From Chloroflexota bacterium (GTDB taxonomy: Bacteria > Chloroflexota > Dehalococcoidia > SM23-28-2 > RBG-16-64-32): DNA of 12,231 bases. A program made the position numbers and the translations under genes. The notes below the pieces were generated by a model. It did not search any database and was not told the origin of the DNA. It worked only from the letters and a program-made list of their open reading frames with translations. The stretch lies in the NCBI GenBank assembly GCA_022564695.1, contig JADFKX010000047.1, positions 1-12,231 of the forward strand, written 5' to 3'. Of the stretch, positions 6,201 to 12,231 are shown one piece after another (the first letter of the stretch is position 1; each line of letters starts with the position of its first letter).

Positions 6201-9200
6201 CTACGTACCGGCCAGGAGCTTCCGCACTATGTCCGGCGCCTGTTTCAACGCCTCCGCAAGCTTGGCGGGGTCTTTACCGCCGCCGGTGGCCATATCGGGG
6301 CGACCGCCGCCACCGCCGCCGGCCACGCGGGCGATCTCGCGGACCAGGGCGTCGGCGCTGAGGCCGCGGGCGATGGCGCCTTCGGACGCCACAGCGACAA
6401 ACGCCGGTTTTCCGTCGATGACTGCGCCGTAGACGGAAGCAGCTACGCCCTCAAGCTCTCGCTTGGCGCTATCACCGATGAAGCGCAACGCCTGATCACT
6501 GGTTGCCTCAACTTCGACTACGCTTACGCTCACGCCCTCAACAACCTCGGGCCTTGCGGGCCCACGTGCCTTGGCGGTCGCACCGCTGGCCAGAGAGCGC
6601 TCCAGCCGCTCTACCTTCTTGCGCTCGGCGTCCAGCTCCGCCAGGAGAGCTTCAAGCTTGGTGGAGACGGCCTCACGCGGCGCGCCCAGACGGCGGGCGA
6701 TCTCGTCCAGTGTGGTGGCCTGGGTGCGCACGTAGCCCTCGGCGCCACGGCCGGTCAGCGCCTCGATACGCCGCACGCCGGCGCCGATGGACGACTCGCC
6801 GGTGACGATCAGCACGCCGATCTCGCCGGTGCGCCGGCAGTGGGTGCCGCCGCACAGCTCGGCGCTGAACCTGGGGGCGACGCCCGTACGGGCGCCCGTC
6901 TGGGCGGAGTTCACCTCCACCACCCTCACCTCCTCACCGTACTTCTCGCCGAAGAAGGCGAGGACGCCCTCCGCCATCGCCTGGTCGTAGGTCGTGAGGC
7001 GAGTGTCCACCGGCAGATCATGACGTATCTTGTCGTTGACCAACCGCTGCACCTCCGCGATCTGCTCCTCCGTCAGCGGCTCCGTGTGTGTGAAGTCGAA
7101 CCGCAGGTGGTCGGGCGCGACCAGGGAGCCGGACTGGCGGACGTGGCTGCCCAGCACCCTTCGCAGGGCGGCGTGCAGCAGGTGGGTGCCGGTGTGGTTG
7201 CGCATCGTGTCCTGCCTGTGCTGCGCGTCCACGCGGGCGGTGACGGTATCGCCGACGGCGATGCGGCCCTCCACCACGCGGCCCCGATGGACGATGAGCC
7301 GCTCGGCCACGGTCTGCGTGTCCTCGACGGCGACGCGGCCGTTGGCGGTAACGATCTCGCCACGGTCGCCCACCTGGCCGCCGCCCTCGGGGTAGAACGG
7401 CGTCTCCGCCAGGAACAACTCGATCTCGGCAAGAGCCTCCGCGGAGTCCACCTTGTCACCGCCGGAGAGAATGGCGAGGACGCTGCTCTCCGTCTCCATC
7501 GTCTCATAGCCGCTGAAGCCCGTCTCAATATCGCCGAGGGCTGCGTAGACCTGAGCAGCGGCCACGCTCTCCGCGCCCTTTCTTGCCGCGCGGGCCCGTC
7601 CCCGCTGCTTCTCCATCTCAGCCTCGAACCCGGCCTCGTCCACGCTGAAGCCGCGCCCACGCGCGATCTCGGCGGTCAGCTCCAGCGGGAAACCGTACGT
7701 GTCTCGAAGCTCAAACGCTTCCATCCCGGAGAGCTCCCGCGCCCGATCCGCCAAGTCGCTGAGTCTAAGCTCCACTTCTTGGCGCGTGAGATCTGGACTG
7801 CGGAGCAGGCTCCGAAGGTTGCTTAGGCGATCGGACACCATCCCCACCACGATTATTGCCCAACCTTCGGTAACACGTCCCCAGTGTTCGGCCGGAGCGT
7901 CCTGCGGTGGCCTATCACCTGTATAAATCGTCACTGCCATTTGGTTTAGCTTTGATATTGCGGTGTGGAGCGGCACTACGCCAATGCTGAAAAGACGCCG
8001 CTGCCAATCCGGTTCCGCAAGCAAAGCGCGGAGATGTGATACCGCATCCTCAACGGTGCTTGCGATTTCCTCGCGTAGCGGCAGGAGCCCCTCCTCCAGC
8101 ATTCTGACCCCCCGACTCAGCGTCTCCTCGAACCGCTGCTCCTCCGAGCCGAGGATGTCCAGCACGAACTTCCGCTGGCCCTCCAGCTCCGGGTAGGCGC
8201 CGGACATGCCCTTGATGACGGTCTCCGCCACGTCGGTCAGGAACGGCTCCTCCAACCCCAGGTAGCGGCGGCCGAAGTAGACCGCGCGCCGCAGGACACG
8301 GCGTACGGCGTAACCGCGCTCCTCGTTCGACGGCATCACCGGCGTCCGCTCGTCGCCGATGAGGAACGTCACCGCGCGGGCGTGCTCCGCCACGATGCGC
8401 AGGGCGCGGTCGGTCGCCCCACCCTCGCCATACCTCTTGCCGGACAGCTCCTCGATGCACTTGATAATCGGCGTGAACAGGTCCGTGTCGTAGACGGAGG
8501 GTAGCTTGGACTTGTCCTTCCAGTCATCGCTCTCGAACAGAGAAGCCACGGCCATCCGCTCCAGCCCCGCGCCGGTATCGATGTTCTTTGACGGCAGCGG
8601 ATCGCGCTTGTCCCCATCGCGGAAGTAGGACATGAACACCAGGTTCCATATCTCCAGGAAGCGGTCGCAATCGTCGTGGTCGGGCCCGCAGTCAGGCCCG
8701 CAGCCGAACTCGGGTCCGAAGTCGTAGTGCAGCTCAGAGCAGGGGCCGCAGGGGCCGGTTGCGCCTGAGAACCAGTAGTTGTGCTCCTCGCCGTAGCGAC
8801 GGATGCGCTCCTCGGGCAGGAACTGCCGCCAGAGCTCGGCCGCCTCGTCGTCGTCCAGGTAGACGGCGGCCCACAGCCGGTCCGGGTCCAGGCCGAGCCA
8901 CCTCTTGTCCGTGACGAACTCCCAGGCCCAGGGGATCGCCTCCGCCTTGAAGTAATCGCCGACGGAGAAGTTGCCCAGCATCTCGAAGAACGTGAGGTGA
9001 GAGCTGTCGCCCACGGAGTCGATGTCGCTGGTGCGGAAGCACTTCTGGACGCTGGTCAGGCGCGGCTGCGGGGGCTTAGTCTGGCCCATGAAGTAGGGCT
9101 TGAACTGGACCATGCCGGCGCTGGTGAACAGCAGCGTTGGGTCGCCGGGCGGGACCAGGGGGGCGCTGGGCACACGCCTGTGGCCCCGCTCCTCGAAGAA

Positions 9201-9236
9201 CCGGAGGAAGGCTTCGCGGATTTCGTCTGATCTCAT
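6201..9236 (-). CDS. alaS: Alanyl-tRNA synthetase with an internal insertion
   Basis: This enzyme charges tRNA-Ala with alanine and edits mischarged Ser or Gly. The protein is 1011 residues, against roughly 870-900 normally. The class II core includes TSAGMVQFKPYF (38-49), RLTSVQKCFRTSDID (59-73), HLTFFEMLGNFS (80-91), GPCGPCSE (161-168), a Cys-rich CGPDCGPDHDDC (179-190) and motif 3 DTGAGLERM (220-228). The editing domain has HTGTH (681-685) and CGGTH (795-799), the zinc-binding HxxxH and CxxxH pairs. A coiled segment (about 858-885) and the C-Ala domain with GGGGGGRPDMATGGGKDP (973-990) complete it. About 110 extra residues (390-502) separate the aminoacylation half from LSGMEAFELRDTYGFPLELT and account for most of the excess length. 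All catalytic motifs are present, so the enzyme should work. It is the first gene of the leftward operon; the ribosome site is weak. Confidence 0.97.
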   Translation of the reverse strand: MRSDEIREAFLRFFEERGHRRVPSAPLVPPGDPTLLFTSAGMVQFKPYFMGQTKPPQPRLTSVQKCFRTSDIDSVGDSSHLTFFEMLGNFSVGDYFKAEAIPWAWEFVTDKRWLGLDPDRLWAAVYLDDDEAAELWRQFLPEERIRRYGEEHNYWFSGATGPCGPCSELHYDFGPEFGCGPDCGPDHDDCDRFLEIWNLVFMSYFRDGDKRDPLPSKNIDTGAGLERMAVASLFESDDWKDKSKLPSVYDTDLFTPIIKCIEELSGKRYGEGGATDRALRIVAEHARAVTFLIGDERTPVMPSNEERGYAVRRVLRRAVYFGRRYLGLEEPFLTDVAETVIKGMSGAYPELEGQRKFVLDILGSEEQRFEETLSRGVRMLEEGLLPLREEIASTVEDAVSHLRALLAEPDWQRRLFSIGVVPLHTAISKLNQMAVTIYTGDRPPQDAPAEHWGRVTEGWAIIVVGMVSDRLSNLRSLLRSPDLTRQEVELRLSDLADRARELSGMEAFELRDTYGFPLELTAEIARGRGFSVDEAGFEAEMEKQRGRARAARKGAESVAAAQVYAALGDIETGFSGYETMETESSVLAILSGGDKVDSAEALAEIELFLAETPFYPEGGGQVGDRGEIVTANGRVAVEDTQTVAERLIVHRGRVVEGRIAVGDTVTARVDAQHRQDTMRNHTGTHLLHAALRRVLGSHVRQSGSLVAPDHLRFDFTHTEPLTEEQIAEVQRLVNDKIRHDLPVDTRLTTYDQAMAEGVLAFFGEKYGEEVRVVEVNSAQTGARTGVAPRFSAELCGGTHCRRTGEIGVLIVTGESSIGAGVRRIEALTGRGAEGYVRTQATTLDEIARRLGAPREAVSTKLEALLAELDAERKKVERLERSLASGATAKARGPARPEVVEGVSVSVVEVEATSDQALRFIGDSAKRELEGVAASVYGAVIDGKPAFVAVASEGAIARGLSADALVREIARVAGGGGGGRPDMATGGGKDPAKLAEALKQAPDIVRKLLAGT
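7731..8069 (-). other. In-frame insertion within alaS (AlaRS residues about 390-502)
   Basis: In ordinary AlaRS the ETLxxGxxLLEE helix is followed within about 10-15 residues by LSGxxAFxLyDTYGFP. Here about 112 residues intervene. The segment seems mainly helical with one hydrophobic stretch (AIIVVGMV, 460-467) and contains AVTIYTGDRPPQDAPAEHWG (434-453). G+C over 7741-8080 is 196 of 340 (58%), with 28 of 60 at 7921-7980, against 44 of 60 at 7261-7320 and 41 of 60 at 8221-8280. Codons ending in A or T (ATA, TTG, CTT, GGT, GAT, ACA) are clearly more frequent than in the rest of alaS. I do not recognise the domain. It lacks intein splice-junction residues. Boundaries are uncertain by about ten residues. 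Confidence 0.75.
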
Positions 9237-9274
9237 CTTTGCAGTAGCCTATCGAACCTGGCTGGCTAGAGGGA

Positions 9275-9300
9275 ATTATAGCGTAGGCCGCCTGAGGCGG
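9275..9300 (-). promoter_or_regulatory. Likely alaS operon promoter with a dyad in its spacer
   Basis: On the minus strand a perfect TATAAT lies at 9280-9275, about 38 bases before the alaS ATG. The -35 position (TGTCCG) is poor, so strength may depend on an activator or on other contacts. An exact dyad, CCGCCT-G-AGGCGG (9288-9300), fills the spacer between -10 and -35, where a bound repressor would block polymerase. The resulting leader is only about 30 bases, too short for a T-box or other riboswitch. Confidence 0.55.
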
Positions 9301-9386
9301 ACAGGGGCGGGGCGCCAGACACGAGGCGAGAGCACACAATGCCGTGCTTATATAGAGTGTGGCGCCGTTGAAGCGGCGTTCACCGC

Positions 9387-9414
9387 TTGACAGCCTATAC
9401 GCTTGTGATAGCAT
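9387..9414 (+). promoter_or_regulatory. Rightward sigma-70-type promoter candidate
   Basis: A perfect TTGACA (9387-9392) is followed after 16 bases by TAGCAT (9409-9414; 4 of 6 to TATAAT). Transcription from here would give a leader of about 230 bases before the glmU-like gene, containing the hairpins described separately. Confidence 0.5.
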
Positions 9415-9455
9415 GGTTGTACGCAATAGCCAGCGAGAAACGGGCCGATCAACAC

Positions 9456-9484
9456 TTGACTAGCGACGAACCTCCACATACAAG
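9456..9484 (+). promoter_or_regulatory. Second rightward promoter candidate
   Basis: TTGACT (9456-9461) is separated by 17 bases from TACAAG (9479-9484; 4 of 6 to TATAAT). It is weaker than the first candidate at the -35 but has the ideal spacing. Its leader would be about 160 bases. Confidence 0.35.
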
Positions 9485-9546
9485 CGCCTCTCCCCTCTTT
9501 TCGATTCTTTTCCCCTTTTCGCCAACAGGCGGCGGCGTTTCTGCGT

Positions 9547-9566
9547 CTCACCGTATGAACGGTGAG
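9547..9566. other. Perfect 8-bp inverted repeat with 4-base loop
   Basis: CTCACCGT, loop ATGA, then ACGGTGAG. The arms match exactly. On the plus strand it is followed by TTTATCGTT, too poor in T for a convincing intrinsic terminator. It lies about 85 bases upstream of the glmU-like start, so it could be an operator or a leader hairpin. Confidence 0.6.
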
Positions 9567-9597
9567 TTTATCGTTCCTCTGGTGGATTAGGTTGAAG

Positions 9598-9648
9598 ATG
9601 AACCGTGGACGTCCGGCCCCGATAGGTCGGGGCGGTAGGAGACTATAG
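9598..9648 (+). other. Possible 16-codon upstream ORF before the glmU-like gene
   Basis: ATG at 9598 opens a frame reading MNRGRPAPIGRGGRRL and ending with TAG at 9646-9648, two bases before the GTG of the next gene. The peptide has five Arg residues. Its AGG-AGA codons are the ribosome-binding site of the next gene, and its frame spans the 9616-9633 hairpin. A weak AGGTTGAAG precedes the ATG. It may be a leader peptide for coupling or only chance. Confidence 0.3.
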
Positions 9649-9697
9649 GCGTGGCCGAGACGACAACCGGGGCCGACAGGTCGGCCGACGTTCGGCC
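9616..9697 (+). other. Cluster of three short hairpins around the glmU-like start codon
   Basis: Three exact dyads surround the GTG at 9651. The first is GCCCCGA-TAGG-TCGGGGC (9616-9633). The second is GGCCGA-CAGG-TCGGCC (9671-9686). The third is GGCCGA-CGT-TCGGCC (9683-9697), sharing an arm with the second. The first two share the core CCGA-YAGG-TCGG. The ribosome site AGGAG (9637-9641) lies between the first and second. Confidence 0.6.
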
Positions 9698-10391
9698 CGA
9701 TGCGCTGGCGGCGCTGCAAGTGCAGGCGCGCGAACGGCTACTCGCCTGCGCTCGGCTGATTGAGACCGGCGTCATCATCACCGATCCTGTGACAACGTAC
9801 GTAGAAGCGGGGGTAGAGATTGGCGCCGGCACCGAGATCAAGCCGAACACCACTATCAGCGGGCGTAGCGTTATCGGCGCCCGCTGCACCCTCGGCCCCA
9901 ACACCGTCGTCACGGACTCGCGCATCGGCGACGAATGCTCGGTGGTGGCGTCCATGCTGGAGGAGGCCGTGCTGGAGTCCGGCGTAGAGGTGGGCCCGTT
10001 CAGCCACCTGCGGCCGGGCAGCCACCTGGAGACAGGCGTACACGTCGGCAACTTCGTCGAGGTGAAGGCCTCACGTCTCGGGCGGGGCACGAAGGTAGGA
10101 CACTTCAGCTACGTGGGCGACGCCGAGGTGGGCGAAGAAGTCAACATCGGCGCCGGCACAGTGACCTGTAACTATGACGGTGAGAAGAAGAACGTGACCG
10201 TTATCGGGGACCGCGCCTTCGTCGGCAGCGACACGATGCTGGTGGCGCCGGTGCGATTGGGCGCAGACTCGAAGACCGGCGCGGGCGCTGTGGTCACTGA
10301 GGACGTTCCGGACGGCGCCAAGGTGGCGGGAGTGCCCGCGCGCTCCCTGAGTGGACAGACCAGAAGGCAGGTGCGGAAGCAGGGTGGATAG
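9651..10391 (+). CDS. glmU: Stand-alone GlmU C-terminal domain: glucosamine-1-phosphate N-acetyltransferase
   Basis: The 246-residue protein matches only the second half of bifunctional GlmU: the linker helix (about 17-40) and a left-handed beta-helix of hexapeptide repeats (about 41-228). It should make GlcNAc-1-phosphate from GlcN-1-phosphate and acetyl-CoA for peptidoglycan precursors. Active-site features are conserved: LRPG (Arg121), NFVEVKASRLG (Lys139), HFSYVGDAEVG with the catalytic His151, NIGAGT and NYDG (174-177), then GSDTMLVAP. The N-terminal uridyltransferase domain, with its GxGTRM loop, is absent and no trace of it lies upstream, so UDP-GlcNAc formation must rely on a separate gene. 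The start is GTG 9651 with AGGAG nine bases upstream. The first 16 residues are not family-like, so a slightly later start is possible. The 3' end overlaps the next gene by eight bases. The symbol is given for the domain only. Confidence 0.85.
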   Translation: MAETTTGADRSADVRPDALAALQVQARERLLACARLIETGVIITDPVTTYVEAGVEIGAGTEIKPNTTISGRSVIGARCTLGPNTVVTDSRIGDECSVVASMLEEAVLESGVEVGPFSHLRPGSHLETGVHVGNFVEVKASRLGRGTKVGHFSYVGDAEVGEEVNIGAGTVTCNYDGEKKNVTVIGDRAFVGSDTMLVAPVRLGADSKTGAGAVVTEDVPDGAKVAGVPARSLSGQTRRQVRKQGG

Positions 10392-11673
10392 CGCTAGCTG
10401 GGCCGGAGTGTTCCTCCTGGTCCTGGCGGTCATCGTCTTCATGTTTGTGGTCGCCGCTGAGGCGGGTGTCATCGCAGGCGTACGAGAGCGCGCGCTCGGC
10501 GAGCCGCCGATGTCGCGCATGGAAGCGCTGCGACGGTTTACTCAGGAGCGGCAGGCAACCCTTTCAGCGCTGGCCCTGGTTCGTAACCTGACCCTGATTG
10601 GGATCACGGCCATTACGGTGGCGCTGGTCCTGGAGGAGACAGGGAATAGCTGGAGCGCCGTGGCCATCGCCGCCTTCGCGACGTTAGCCGCCCTTATGCT
10701 GCTACAGGCGCTACCCCGGCTCCTTGTCTCACAGAACCCGGAGCGCTGGCAGCGCGTTCTCAGGCCGTTCGTGGAAACCTCACGGCTGCTTTTCGGGTGG
10801 CCGGCCCGCCTGCTGGATCTGCCGGTAGCGACGGCCCTCAACTGGTGGCGTAAGCGACACCCTGAGGCGGCGTCGGAGGCGGAGGAGCTGGTCCGTCTAA
10901 TGGAGGTGGAGGAGGCGGAAACCGGCATCGATGAGTCGGAGAGGCAGATGATCCGCGGCATCATGGAGATGGAACAGACCACCGTGCGCGAAGTCATGGT
11001 GCCCCGCATCGACATGGTGGCTGTAGATGTGGAGGACGGGTTCAGCGAGGTCGCCCAGATGATGGTGGAGAAGGGATACAGCCGCCTCCCCGCGTATGAG
11101 GACACGGTCGATAACGTGATTGGGGTGGTGTACGCCAAAGAGGTGCTTCGCCACCTAGCCAGAGGCACCTGTCCGGTCAGCGTCCGTGAGCTGGCGCGGC
11201 CGGCCCATTTCGTCCCCGAATCGAAAAAGATAGACGAGCTGCTGGCCGAGATGCGCCAGCAGCGGATGTCCATCGCCATCGTGGTGGACGAATACGGAGG
11301 CACCGCCGGCCTGGTCACAACCGAGGACCTGATCGAGGAGATCGTCGGGGAGATCGAGGATGAGTTCGACGCCCGCGAGCAACCGGTGCAACTCGTCACC
11401 CCCACGGAAGCGATCGTGGACGCCCGCGTAGGTATCGACGACCTAAACGAGATGTTCGATCTGCGCATAGAGAAAGAAGACTTCGATAGCGTGGGCGGCT
11501 TCATCTTCAGCAACCTGGGCCGCATGCCGAGCGTCGGGGATGAGGTGAGGGTAGACGGCCTGGTGATGCGGGTGCTGACGGTCATGGGGCGTCGCATCAA
11601 GAAGGTCAGGATTACGAAGACGGAAAGCGCCGTCCAAAAGCCTCCCTCCCAGAGCGAGAACCAGACAGGCTAA
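10384..11673 (+). CDS. CNNM/CorC-HlyC family membrane protein with CBS pair
   Basis: A 429-residue protein of the hemolysin-C/CorC/CNNM family, members of which are linked to Mg2+ or Co2+ transport and homeostasis. The N-terminal membrane domain has segments at about 7-29, 63-84 and 91-115 and a further amphipathic region at 130-155. An acidic linker (about 160-200, GIDESERQMIRGIMEMEQTTVREVMVPR) leads into two CBS motifs (about 203-260 and 268-325, with RMSIAIVVDEYGGTAGLVTTEDLIEEIVGEI), which in relatives bind adenine nucleotides. Residues 337-412 form the CorC_HlyC domain (DFDSVGGFIFSNLGRMPSVGDEV). The membrane domain is more diverged than the rest. GTG 10384 was chosen because the membrane segment starts right after it and the overlap with the previous gene is eight bases; a GTG at 10351 is possible but would add 11 charged residues. 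It is probably co-transcribed with the glmU-like gene. Confidence 0.92.
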   Translation: MDSASWAGVFLLVLAVIVFMFVVAAEAGVIAGVRERALGEPPMSRMEALRRFTQERQATLSALALVRNLTLIGITAITVALVLEETGNSWSAVAIAAFATLAALMLLQALPRLLVSQNPERWQRVLRPFVETSRLLFGWPARLLDLPVATALNWWRKRHPEAASEAEELVRLMEVEEAETGIDESERQMIRGIMEMEQTTVREVMVPRIDMVAVDVEDGFSEVAQMMVEKGYSRLPAYEDTVDNVIGVVYAKEVLRHLARGTCPVSVRELARPAHFVPESKKIDELLAEMRQQRMSIAIVVDEYGGTAGLVTTEDLIEEIVGEIEDEFDAREQPVQLVTPTEAIVDARVGIDDLNEMFDLRIEKEDFDSVGGFIFSNLGRMPSVGDEVRVDGLVMRVLTVMGRRIKKVRITKTESAVQKPPSQSENQTG

Positions 11674-11687
11674 GGGCGCTCACCTCT

Positions 11688-11716
11688 TTGGAGCATCGTC
11701 AGCACTGTGCTAGAAT
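11688..11716 (+). promoter_or_regulatory. Promoter for dprA (extended -10), near-leaderless
   Basis: TTGGAG (11688-11693) and TAGAAT (11711-11716, 5 of 6) are 17 bases apart, and TGC immediately before the -10 makes it an extended -10. Only 12 bases separate the -10 from the dprA ATG at 11729, so transcription would begin about four to six bases before the ATG. Confidence 0.6.
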
Positions 11717-11728
11717 ACCCTGACGCCC

Positions 11729-12231
11729 ATGACCACACCGAACGAACTGAAGTACTGGGTGGCCCTAACCCGCATCGCAGGCCTGGGCCGCGTACGCTGC
11801 TCCCTCCTGGAGAGTCACTTCCCCAGCATGGAGGAAGCCTGGAACGCCGATGGCGCCGAACTCAAGGCCGCGGGGTTCGATGGCAAGCTCGCAGCACGCA
11901 TCGTCTCTAAACGGGCGGAGATCGACCCCGATGCCGAGATGGAGCGGCTGGCCAAGCACAACGTCACCGCCCTTACCTGGCACGATCCGGCATACCCGGC
12001 GCGGCTGAAGGAGATCTACGATCAGCCGCCGGTACTCTACGTCCGCGGCCAGCTCACGGCCGCCGATGAGTGGTGCTTGGCCGTGGTGGGCACGCGCCGT
12101 CCAACGCCGTACGGTCGTCAGGTAGCGGAAGAGCTGAGCTACAGGCTGGCCCAGAACAGCATCTGCGTGGTGAGCGGCCTAGCCCGCGGGGTGGACTCCA
12201 TCGCCCACCGCGCCGCGCTGGAGGCGGGCGG
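11729..12231 (+). CDS. dprA: DNA processing protein DprA (Smf), 3' end outside window
   Basis: DprA binds incoming single-stranded DNA during natural transformation and loads RecA; homologues also occur in non-competent bacteria. The visible 167 codons comprise an N-terminal helical SAM/HhH-like region (about 1-65, TRIAGLGRVRCSLLESHF), the typical LxxxxxTWHDPAYPARLKEIYDQPPVLYVRG linker (80-107) and the start of the Rossmann-like DprA domain with VVGTRRPTPYG (119-129) and VVSGLARGVDSIAH (147-160). The rest of the Rossmann domain and any C-terminal winged helix lie beyond the window. The ATG at 11729 has no ribosome-binding site upstream, only the promoter -10. A 55-base gap separates it from the CBS-domain gene, and the promoter there suggests independent expression. 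Confidence 0.95.
   Translation, partial: MTTPNELKYWVALTRIAGLGRVRCSLLESHFPSMEEAWNADGAELKAAGFDGKLAARIVSKRAEIDPDAEMERLAKHNVTALTWHDPAYPARLKEIYDQPPVLYVRGQLTAADEWCLAVVGTRRPTPYGRQVAEELSYRLAQNSICVVSGLARGVDSIAHRAALEAG

Larger units (their letters stand above)
9237..9650. other. Divergent intergenic region between alaS and the glmU-like gene
   Basis: This 414-base stretch has no convincing protein gene on either strand. From left to right it holds the alaS promoter with its dyad (9275-9300), a GC hairpin CGCCG-loop-CGGCG (9363-9378), two rightward promoter candidates (9387-9414 and 9456-9484), a pyrimidine-rich tract on the plus strand (about 9486-9520, with CTTTTCG twice), a perfect 8-bp inverted repeat (9547-9566), a possible short upstream ORF (9598-9648) and a 7-bp hairpin just before the ribosome site of the next gene (9616-9633). 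No tRNA or other structured RNA family was recognised. Confidence 0.7.

Noticed and set aside
6087..7826. A 579-codon plus-strand open frame opposite alaS
   Set aside because: It is the antisense shadow of a high-G+C gene. The protein has biased His/Gly/Ala/Arg composition and no recognisable motif, while the minus strand encodes textbook AlaRS.
7731..8069. Intein or selfish splicing element in alaS
   Set aside because: The block is small for a mini-intein. It lacks an N-terminal Cys/Ser splice block and a terminal His-Asn before Cys/Ser/Thr, and has no homing endonuclease motif. A retained domain insertion fits better.
9237..9280. T-box or other aminoacyl-tRNA-synthetase riboswitch before alaS
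   Set aside because: The predicted leader is about 30 bases and holds no specifier hairpin or T-box sequence.
9547..9580. Rho-independent terminator
   Set aside because: The hairpin is perfect but is followed by TTTATCGTT rather than a T-run, and no plus-strand gene ends upstream.
9387..9590. Plus-strand 67-codon open frame in the intergenic region
   Set aside because: It begins at the TTG of a -35 box, has no ribosome site and runs through the pyrimidine tract and a hairpin; composition is not protein-like.
9348..9719. Minus-strand 123-codon open frame upstream of alaS
   Set aside because: It overlaps the rightward promoters and the glmU-like start, has no ribosome site and encodes a low-complexity basic sequence without motifs.

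Overview
The window comes from a bacterial chromosome with a G+C content in the low sixties. It looks like a Chloroflexota genome, probably Dehalococcoidia-like. That is an inference from gene content and style: a Thr/Pro-rich lipoprotein linker, a free-standing GlmU acetyltransferase half, frequent GTG and TTG starts, and the order alaS-ruvX-mltG-aroE-aroC. It is not proven from this sequence alone.

Left side, minus strand (9236 down to 1). A tightly packed gene train reads leftwards: alaS (alanyl-tRNA synthetase), ruvX (Holliday junction resolvase-like, 16S pre-rRNA processing), mltG (endolytic transglycosylase), aroE (shikimate dehydrogenase), an unnamed single-pass membrane protein, aroC (chorismate synthase), a seven-blade TolB-like propeller lipoprotein, and finally an incomplete uncharacterised gene that leaves the window at base 1. 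Junctions down to aroC are 1-4 bases or overlaps (TTGA and ATGA), so one operon with translational coupling is likely. It joins translation, rRNA processing, cell-wall synthesis and the shikimate pathway. A good -10 box for this operon lies just upstream of alaS.

Centre (9237-9650). This 414-base divergent intergenic region holds one leftward and two rightward promoter candidates, a pyrimidine tract, several exact inverted repeats and a possible short upstream ORF.

Right side, plus strand. A stand-alone GlmU C-terminal acetyltransferase overlaps a CNNM/CorC-HlyC-type CBS-domain membrane protein. After a 55-base gap follows dprA, cut by the window end, with a promoter so close to the ATG that its mRNA should be almost leaderless.

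The two strongest oddities concern genome history. (1) A diverged copy of the last 12 or so codons of aroC sits immediately after the propeller gene, in frame with its stop codon. Each of the two accessory genes downstream of aroC is therefore preceded by an aroC tail, as expected if one arrived by recombination at the aroC 3' end. (2) AlaRS is 1011 residues long because about 110 residues, of lower G+C and different codon use, are inserted in frame between its aminoacylation half and the rest of the protein. No complete mobile element, CRISPR array, tRNA or rRNA was seen.
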